From: Ceratopteris richardii
Taxonomy: Eukaryota; Streptophyta; Polypodiopsida; Polypodiales; Pteridaceae
Length of the DNA stretch: 64,000 bases
Direction: 5' to 3'
Assembly: GCA_020310875.1 (NCBI GenBank)
Contig: CM035416.1
Location: 3,559,209-3,623,208, forward strand
Under the pieces are notes generated by a model, which was given only the letters and a program-made list of their open reading frames with translations, did no database searches and was not told where the DNA came from. Below are positions 55,992-64,000 of this stretch, piece after piece. The position numbers and the translations under genes were made by a program. The stretch's first letter is position 1; every line of letters begins with the position of its first letter.

Positions 55992-57310
55992 CATCCTCAA
56001 GAAAGCACCTAATGTAATCTTGGACCAACAATTATCAATAAAACATGCCACCATCAAAGAATGTGTAGATAAATAGGCCTTCTTACATTGGTGATTAGTA
56101 ATGTTGCTGATTTGACTTTTAGAATTAAACATCACTTGTACTAGATTACATGATAACCAATCCATATGCAGTGGATTTCCTTGAAACTTCTTCAAACGAA
56201 ATCCATTGATCGGTTTTTCCATTCTTGGGCCAAACACATCTGCTAGTAGAAAAGTCCCTTGACCTACATCCTACACAATCTGATATGGACCTTTATATCT
56301 CAATGTAATTTTTCCTAGATGAGGCCCTAATTTGGAGTTGTACACCATCAGCCAATATCCTTCTTGAAATAGCTTGAATTTCACATTCATATTCACCCAA
56401 GCTTCTCTCCTTCTTTGAATTACTTCTATAATGTATGCACTCACTAAAGGATCCTCCTCCAACTAAAGAAGATACTTACTTCTATGCTTAAATGAAACCT
56501 CAGGAGACATCTTTTCAGCTTTTACTCTCAAACTTGGGACCACAAAATCCATATGCACTAGAGTTTCCAATCCATACCTCAATCTGAATGGTGTCATACC
56601 TGTTGTCACCTTGAAGGCTATTCGGAATGACCATAATGTTGAATCAAGTAACAAATCCCAATTATTTTGGTTATCATGCACTAACTTTTTAAGAATATGC
56701 ATCAAAGTTTTTTTGGTACTTTTTGCTTGACCATTTGCCTTTGGGTGATATGTTGTAGACTTTTATGCATAATCAAATGAGTTCTTGTTAATTCTGAAAT
56801 CACTTCATTGAGAAAGTGAGCACCTCTATCACTTACCAACTCTAGAGGACAACCAAAGGTGGTCCTAATGTTGTGGTAGAGGACCCACTTTGTACAATAA
56901 TCTGTAGCTACTAAAATGTATTTATTACCACGAAGAGTACTGGGCTTATGGAACCAACAAAATCCATACCCCACTTTTGAAATGGATCCAAAGGTAAAGC
57001 AAGGTGATCAGACATCCAATCTGAATTATTTGATTGGTGAATTTTCTGAAAAATCACACATCTTTCTGCATATTCATGAGCATCTTTTAATACCGTAGGC
57101 CACCACAATTCTCTTGTAAAACCTTCTTCCCTCTAATATATTGTGATAAGTGACCTCCCGCTGGACCTGAATGTGCTTTAGCTTGTAACATAGCTCGTTG
57201 CTCAAAATCTGGTACACACCTCCGAATGACCTGATCCACCCCTTTCTATACAATGCACCAGCTATAACCAAATATGTTCTACTTTTAAGAGCAAACTTCG
57301 TCCTTTGATC
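55992..57310 (-). pseudogene. Element G integrase relic
   Basis: Minus-strand frames, broken several times: WWPTVLKDAHEYAERC (zinc module), FQKWGMDFVGSISP (first Asp), LELVSDRGAHFLNE (second Asp), then a frameshift across the Glu region (MVKQKVPKK in place of the usual Ala-Glu), NNWDLLLDSTLW, TGMTPFRLRYGLETLV, and the C-terminal RYKGPYQIV. Only one H2C2 module is seen, unlike A-C. It ends near 56,000, where Copia H is inserted 3' of the integrase. Confidence 0.88.
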
Positions 57311-58900
57311 AGGTGTAGGTTGCTAAGGTAATGCTCCATCAGTTAGAAACACTAATAATTGATGATACCAAGAATCAAAATCTGTAATTTGTGCATTAAA
57401 TAGCTCCACATCCAAAAATTCATCATTTACACCTGTAGGTGCTTCACCTGATTCCAATCTACTAAAGTAATCTGCCATTGCATGCTCTTTCCCTAGAGTA
57501 TGAATTAAAAAAAAATCAAATTCTTGTAATGGAAGCATCCACCTAGCCAATCTTCCTATCAATAAAGGCTTCTTTATCAGATACACCAAAGCATGATGAT
57601 CAACATGAAAAATCACTTTATTACCCAATAAATAATGTCTAAACTTGTTAAGGGCATACACCATTGCTAAAGCTTCCCTCTTAGTCATCAGATAGTTTCT
57701 TTCAGGTGCACACAACACCCTATTAGCATAATATACTAGTCATCCTTTTTCCTTCTGGTGCATCAAAACCTCTCCTACAACCACATCCGATGCATCAATA
57801 AATACATGGAATGGCAACGACCAATCTGGCGGCTGCAAAATTGGTGCAACTAAAACCATCTTCTTCAATAATTGAAATGTTTTTTCTTGAGCTTCTGCCC
57901 ATACACATGGAACATCCTTTTTTGTCAAATGTGTGAGTGGTAAAGAGACGTTGGCCAAGTACCTTAAATACCTAGCATGCCACTTAATATGGCCAAAAAA
58001 GCTCATCACTTCCTTCACATTTGTGGGTGCTTTGGCTGTCCTAAGGGCTTCAATCTTTCCACATCAATAGCCATTCCTTTTTGGGAAATGACATGTCCCA
58101 ATAAAATGCCACTTTTTATTGTAGTGACACTCTTAAATGGATTGAGCACCATCGTGAACTTCCTAGATCTATCAAAATAAGATTTCAGATGTAGTAGGTG
58201 TTGTACCTTTTTTCCAAACACTGAAAAATTGTCCACAAAGACTCGCATGAAATCCTGCAAATAAGGTTCAAACACTTTATGCGCCACATAATTGAATGAG
58301 GGCGGCCCATTCTTCAATCGAAAACTCATAGCTGTAAAGACATAAGCACCAAATTCTGTAATGAATGCAGTTTTGTGTTGATCCTCCTCAGCAACACAAA
58401 TTTGGTTGTATCCTAAAAATCCATCCAGAAAACTATCCATCTCATGACTAGCTACTGCATCATACTGCATCACAAAATGGCATAGGGAAGGGATATGTAA
58501 TTGTTGCTGCATTTAACTTTCTATAATCAAGACAAATTCTCAACTTTCCATTCTTTTTAGGGACCACTATAATAGGAGACAACCCTGTAACCTGATTAAC
58601 CGGTTTTATAAATCCAACTACCAACAATTTATCAATTTCCTTTTTAACCTGCTAAGAAAAATAAGGATTCATCTGATATCTTTGTTGCACAACAGAAACT
58701 ACATCTTTCTTTAAATTTATCCCATGATGGTGTAAATCAAGGTGTATTCCTTTCACCTGTGAGTAATCCCAAGCAAAAACATCCACATATTCCTTTAATA
58801 AGAAAATCAGGTCTTCCATGAACTGACCCTCTAGTTCTTTACTTACTCTCACCATCTTTGGTTCAATCTCCATCCCCAAATTAATTTCTTGAAGTTCATC
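57311..58900 (-). pseudogene. Element G RT and RNase H relic
   Basis: On the minus strand from about 58,880: EYVDVFAWDYSQVKGI, the linker typical of non-chromodomain Ty3 elements, then FLDGFLGYNQICVA, and VFVDNFSVFG where YVDD should be, so the second catalytic Asp is Asn. FFGHIKWHARYLRYLA follows, then RNase H with VFIDASDVVVGEVLM, NYLMTKREALAMVYAL, FHVDHHALVYLI and HAMADYFSRLESG. At least four stops or frame changes are present. The element is plainly dead. Confidence 0.9.
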
Positions 58901-60380
58901 CTCTTTTACCCTACCAGAACTTGCATATTTTTTATCATAATTTTTTCAACCAAAGTAATTACCTCTTTCTCTTGCTGCTCGAGTTTTTGCTGTGTAGGAA
59001 TTTCCAGACTTTGTTCAAACATCTGTTGCACTTGTGCATCTTCCAATGCATCTCCTGGAACTGGCTCACTTGACTTCTAGAGTACTTCATCATCCTTTGC
59101 TAACACCCCTTCCACATCTACTTCTAAAACTGGTACCGCAGTTGGGTTGGCTTTCAGAAATTCTTCCTCCTCATCATCTTCTATCTCATCTGCCAAACTA
59201 ATAGTCTGAGCTATCAATGGTTTCTCTTGTACCGACATGTCTTCTACCTTTCATGGGAATTATCACCTTCTTTTTACCTTTTGTAATCATCACCACATTC
59301 AATCTCGAGTCCTGCTTAACCTTAGCCAACCTAAACCAAGGTCTTCCTAACAACATTTCATACGGATATGTAGACTCAGACATTCTAATGACCACAAAGT
59401 TTACCATGAATGGCATCCCTGAAATTATGATTTGTTGTTGCTTCAGAATGCCCAATGGCGGAGATCTAGTTTGATCCGCCATTTGTACTTGAAAAGGTGC
59501 TGGAGCCAATGCCCCTTTCCCCATTTCTTTAAAAATATGCTCAGTTAATATATTCACTCTTGAGACACCATCAAGCAACACTTCATCAAACCGCCTGTGA
59601 TTATACTATACCTGAATTACTGGCACAACAAAATCTACATCAACAAGATCAATATTATTAGCTGATGTCGATGGTCCCTACATAGCTGCTGGCTCTGACT
59701 GATGTCCAACAAGTTTCTTCAATAACTTCTCTCTAAAAGTTGGTACCAAAGATAATAACTGATCTAAGGACAATTGTAAAGTAGAGTTAATGATTACCTC
59801 AAACCACTCATTATCTAAATCTTTTTTGGACTTAGTCTAATCCTCCTTCTTCATTTTTTGTAAGAACGTGGCATCATCCTCTTCCTGAGATGAACTTGAA
59901 AATTGCACCTATTTTTGCTGATCCTACTGGATCCGTCTCTGAACTTGGTCTCTTATCTATCTTTGCTCCTACTAATCAATTGGACCTTTATTTCTAGACC
60001 TTGTAACTGCCAAGGCATCCACTTCTTTAACCTTACCACATTGCTTGCAATCACAATTCCACATATTTTCATGATTCAGATGTAGGCTTCTTGATGTACT
60101 GGCACCTACATCGTTACGACACTCTGGATTTGATAAACCTATCATTATAGAATTAGCTTGAGTAGCCTGCTGAGCCTATTGTTGTTGCTGCCCCTGTTGA
60201 TTATTTTTATTATAGTGAACCACTGGTATACCCCTTTCTTCTCTATGCTTAACCCATAAAGGACAATTAGGCCCCATCCAACGATCAGGTGTGGAACAAT
60301 ACCCACAAGGCATCACCCTAGGTGGTCTACCCTCCTGATTTCCTTGTTGGTTGGCTTGTTCTCTCCATGGCGGCCGTCCT
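58901..60380 (-). pseudogene. Element G Gag C-terminal region and protease
   Basis: The protease at 59198-59581 (minus) reads LLDGVSRVNILTEHIF where a functional site would have Asp-Ser/Gly-Gly; it then has QMADQTRSPPLGIL and YEMLLGRPWFRLAK. Upstream to about 60,380 is a Gln-rich, stop-ridden Gag C-terminus with Cys-rich CGYCSTPDRWMGPNCPLW, probably a zinc knuckle remnant. The active site is damaged (Gly to Val). Confidence 0.8.
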
Positions 60381-61600
60381 TGCTGCTTCCTCTAAAAATT
60401 ACCTCGTGCCTGAACTAGAATAGCCTGATTGGCAGTCACTTCATTATTATTTCTATTGTCCTGCCTTGAACTTTGCCCTTTGTGCTTGGGGTTATACCAA
60501 CACTAATTTGTTGTGTGTCCATCTTTATCACAAATGTCACAAAACCTTTCCTCTTTTGGAGCTATTATAGAATATCCATGTTTTTTTAACTTACTAATCA
60601 AGGCTTCCTCTTTAATCTGTTTACCCTTTATGCTTGCGGTGTCTTCTTACCATCACTTCTTCATCCTGTATCCGAATCAGAATCTGTTGTCCCTTTCTGT
60701 GATTCCATTTTTGAATCTGATTCAACCTCTGAACTTGAATCACTATGTCTCTTTTTTTATCTTCCAAATCTTCTTTCCACTCTTGCACCTGCTAACACTA
60801 ATACATCAAAACCATTAGCAATATCCACACTTGCAACTGCATGTCTGATGCTACTCCTTAATCCTTTTAGAAAGTAACCCGCCAACATCTCATCGGTAGG
60901 TCTCTCCTTACCCTGTAATCTTTCCATTAAGGTTCTAAATTTATGAGCATAGTCTTCTACTAACATGGTCCTTTGTCAAATTGCTCTCAACTTCCTTAAC
61001 ACATCAGAGGGAGTTTTTTTCTTCCTAAATCTTTGTAAAAATGCTACTTTTAATGCATCATATGTAGCGAATGAGCAATACCATATTGACTAAACCAGCT
61101 CATTGCTCTTCCTTCCAATGTAGCGACAAATTGCTAGAGTTCAATGTCATCACCATATATGGATGGATATCCATTGGATGTCCACTTTATCTCAAATTGA
61201 GCAATGTGACAATCAGCATCTTCTTTAGAGCCTCCTCTAAAATGGGCTGCTTTAACCTTGGGATATGGAGGTGGTTGTGCCATGGGTTGTGGTTGAGGTG
61301 TACTCCTAGTTTTTCCACCACTCGTCCTTGCAAGTGGGTGGAACTAGAGTCATCTTCTAACTCCTACAATTGCTTATGTTAGGAATAGCGCTCCTAGTAT
61401 ACCGCCCACTAGCCTTGCCTCTGCTGCACTTGTTCCTCCTTCCTCCTCTTCAGTTTCCAGATTAGACTTGTGCTTCGTACCAATCATAAAATTCCAAAGA
61501 TGACTCCATGTTAGCTGCCTTTGCCTGTGCTCTTATATAATAAACTTTACTAAATCTTCCACTTCGTCCTCTCATGCATCTCTTGCTTCATTAGCAACAT
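60381..61600 (-). pseudogene. Element G Gag relic
   Basis: Minus-strand scraps of the Ty3 retrotransposon Gag domain: HFRGGSKEDADCHIAQFE, QFVATLEGRAMSWFSQYG, then MLVEDYAHKFRTLMERL and YFLKGLRSSIRHAVA. Many stops and frame changes are present. Only the 60757-60966 stretch stays open for 69 residues. Confidence 0.8.
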
Positions 61601-61617
61601 TGTAGGATCGCCAAATG
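61601..61617 (-). other. Element G primer-binding region
   Basis: The minus strand just inside the LTR reads CATTTGGCGATCCTACA. A TGG-initial primer site is expected here, but I cannot name the tRNA with confidence. Confidence 0.45.
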
Positions 61618-62201
61618 TGTTGGGATTCGGGTTCAACACATCACTACTGACTTTGATTATACACATGCAGAAAATAAACTTGCCCCTGATTGTTTCCTCA
61701 CATAGAATGAACAAACAAACATATATGCATATTGGAAAATCAGACTGACCACCTTCTGCTTCAAACAATACTAAACAGAACATATACTCAAAAGGATAAA
61801 TCACTCACATGCTTGCACAAGACAGATGTATGAAAAACAACTTCATTATGTCTTTCAAAAACTTCAGAGTTTTACAATTAGGATTTAATCAGGCACTTTC
61901 CTAATCAAGAATTCCTTCTTCGATACAAAAATGTGAGATTCATTCTACGAACTCCTGAATCTCCATTGCTTTTTTCAAAAACTTCTTCTTCTTTGTGTCT
62001 TCTTCTTGGGGATGCTTCACTTCCTCTCCCCGTCCTACGAACAAAATATTATGTAAAAAATACATTCACGCGACGCCCGACACTAACTAAACTATAATTG
62101 TTTATTAGAAGTCCGATTCAACTACATCCGATTCAGCCAAAATTCTGAGTTAGCAGAATTCTGATAAAACACTTTTTGACTGATCATCTTATCCATCAAC
62201 A
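61618..62201 (-). repeat. Element G 5' LTR (about 584 bp)
   Basis: It runs from TGTTGGGATTCGG to CCATCAACA, giving TGTTG/CAACA inverted ends, directly beside the Gag leader. No left partner is found; it was probably lost in the deletion at about 33,040. It interrupts the LTR of chromovirus E, whose remaining part starts at 62202. Confidence 0.6.
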
Positions 62202-62489
62202 ACATGCGTGAAAGTAAAAGTCGGTAACTTTTATAGAAAGCCTTTCCTTTTAAAATAAAAAATTACAGTCTACAATGACCCTTATTCTAACCACTACTTT
62301 ACTAACTACTTCTAAAAATACTACCCTCTATGCGGGTTATTTATAAACTATATAAATTATATTGATGTTTGCCCTTTCATGCCCTCATGAACCTTCAGCC
62401 GCTATATCAAAAACACAAAAACACATTAGTACATTAATAAATTAACACTCCAGCAATTTCTTCTTCAACACATTCCATAATTCATAACA
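62202..62489 (-). repeat. Element E 5' LTR remnant
   Basis: It matches the last roughly 315 bases of 27085-27599 (both contain GTGAAAGTAAAAGT, CCACTACTTTACTAA and ACACATTA(A/G)TACATTAATAAATT). It ends TAACA and is followed by AAAAT (62490-62494). The rest of this LTR is absent because element G sits at its edge. Confidence 0.78.
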
Positions 62490-62494
62490 AAAAT
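62490..62494. repeat. Target-site duplication AAAAT, right copy (element E insertion)
   Basis: It matches 27080-27084, and element D homology resumes directly afterwards. Confidence 0.75.
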
Positions 62495-64000
62495 GCTTCT
62501 AACTCACTATGAGGGAGAGGAGGGTAACACAATCTCTCAATTCAATATGGAGACAAACAAATAAATACCATCTTAGATATTGTAGCTAGAGTAGCCATCA
62601 TTCCAAGAAGAACATGGGAAGAGTGGGGAGCTCAACGACTCAACACTAGAATGAGACTCCAACTTGCAGATGGACATATCAAAAAACACTTAGGTATTAG
62701 GGGAGAGGTAATATTAAAAACTTGTGGAATCTAAATTGAACATGCCTTTCCAATAGTGGAATCTCCCCATCTTACCTCATATGAGATGCTCTTAGGAAGA
62801 AATTTTATGAGGCAGCTACAAGTAGCTCAAAATTGGGGAAAGGATTGCCTTCATTTGCAAAATCAAGGGAATGTAACTACAATCAAGCTTAGGAGAGGAA
62901 ACTATCATGACATATCTCCAAGAGAGTGGAATAGAGTACATAATGAACATGACAGTATAGACAAATCAAAGGAAATACCAAGTCAAGAAAGTCCAAATGA
63001 AGCGCCACTTTGGGCATATGGTCCAACAAGAAAGTATTTCTTTTAAAACGAGAAGGTTGCATAAATGATAGAGGTATAGAGGATGAGAGATATATGCCTC
63101 AAAAATTCAAGGATGAAGATTTGATTTTGAACCCTATGGATGGACTCAAACCTTGTGTACATTGGATGTAGCCAATGAAGAGAATGTGGGGATCAATTTT
63201 TGAGATGAGGAAGGGGTATGATATCTCTGACATATCCATAATAATGATAAGAGTAGAGGAAGATGAAATAGGATCCAAAACAAAAGAACAAAAATTGGAA
63301 ATAAATGGTAAAACTTCATACTTGGAAAGTGTGCAAGCAACTGATGTGGTCAAGGATAAAATCTCAAGGAAATATAAAAAACCCAAACACAAGGAAGAAA
63401 ATAATATAGAGACCTGCAAAAAGAAATCAAAACCAAAAACTCAAATTACTCAAGGAAAAGAAAAGAAAAATTTGATGTTCCATTAAACTTAAAAAAATAT
63501 GAGGTTGAAGAAAGATTGCTCAAGATGAGGGAGAAGACAAACATTTTGTGATAGTAGATTACATGGCAATGGAAGAAGAAGAGGCCTTAATCAAATTAGT
63601 GAAGAAATTTAGAGATGTATTTTCCTACATTTACAAAGATCTCCAAGGGATAGATCCTAACATTTGTGTGCATAGAATACTTATAGCACCAAATTCTAAA
63701 CTAATAAGCAAAGGCATTACACATACAATGATAAATACAATGCTAAGATAAAGAAGGAGATAGAAAATTTATTGGTTGCTGATTGCATTCATGAAATTGA
63801 GTAGATTGAATGGAGATCACCAACAGTTTTAGTTCCAAAGAAGAATGGCAAACTTAGGGTTTGCATAAATCTCAAGAAATTTAAAGTTGTAACTATTAGA
63901 GATAGCTATCCATTGCCAATAATAGATCGTCTATTGGAAAGAGTTGTTAGAGAAGAGGTGTATAGTTTTTTGGATGGTATGTCACGATACAGTCAAGTGT
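62495..64000 (+). pseudogene. Element D protease and RT relic (continues beyond window)
   Basis: This is the continuation of the gag relic at 25,315-27,079. It has the YEGEEGN boundary before protease, ILDIVARVAII where C has Asp-Ser-Gly-Ser-Gly (so inactive), ADGHIKKHLGI and MLLGRNFMRQLQ. A degenerate linker follows (KDKISRKYKK, also in C), then RT from about 63,560: DVFSYIYKDLQGIDPNIC, KKNGKLRVCINLKK and SYPLPIIDRLLERV, up to VYSFLDGM at the window edge. At least eight stops or frame changes are present. It is close to element C in sequence but far more decayed. Confidence 0.92.

Overview
The window is plant nuclear DNA made almost entirely of LTR retrotransposons inserted into one another. 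I see no convincing host gene, rRNA or complete tRNA gene. The evidence for a plant is primer-binding sites matching plant tRNA-Asp and initiator tRNA-Met, Ty3/Gypsy polyproteins of the non-chromodomain (Athila/Tat-like) type, one Ty3 relic with a chromodomain, and Ty1/Copia elements. This density of nested elements fits a large, repeat-rich genome (gymnosperm, lycophyte and bryophyte are all possible). The species cannot be read from the sequence.

Layout, with letters used in the entries. Element A (Ty3, + strand) runs from before base 1 to about 22,700. It is split inside its RNase H by element B. Element B (Ty3, - strand, 948-18357) is complete and young: two near-identical LTRs, 5-bp target duplication CCATT, tRNA-Asp primer site, polypurine tract, Gag-protease, pol and a long 3' ORF. 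From 22,701 to 25,314 there is old debris: a tRNA-like SINE-type segment, a chromovirus integrase scrap and unrecognised DNA. Element D (Ty3, +, related to C) gives a gag relic at 25,315-27,079 and resumes with protease and RT at 62,495-64,000. The 35 kb between them is a five-level nest: D contains chromovirus E (27085-62489, duplication AAAAT). E holds Copia relic F (29679 to about 33040) and Ty3 element G (about 33041-62201). G contains Copia element H (35875-55986, duplication CATTG). H contains Ty3 element C (37478-53426, duplication CTAAT). LTR divergence, counted by eye, agrees with this order: B and C young, H older, E oldest.

How the genes work together. A, B and C belong to one Ty3 clade with an unusual common plan: tRNA-Asp primer site, a long leader full of short CpG palindromes (seen in B and C), Gag with several zinc knuckles, a first aspartic protease, RT, RNase H, two successive H2C2 zinc-binding modules, the DDE integrase core, a second retropepsin-like domain after integrase, a tail with repeated Trp-Ile/Val-Pro-Lys motifs, and a long 3' ORF3 behind candidate splice acceptors. 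ORF3 carries a domain shared by all three families and, in B and C, a coiled coil. In B its reading frame runs through the polypurine tract into the LTR. The doubled H2C2 module, the second protease-like domain and ORF3 are the best candidates for something undescribed. Every copy here carries stops or frameshifts, so none looks autonomous as it stands.
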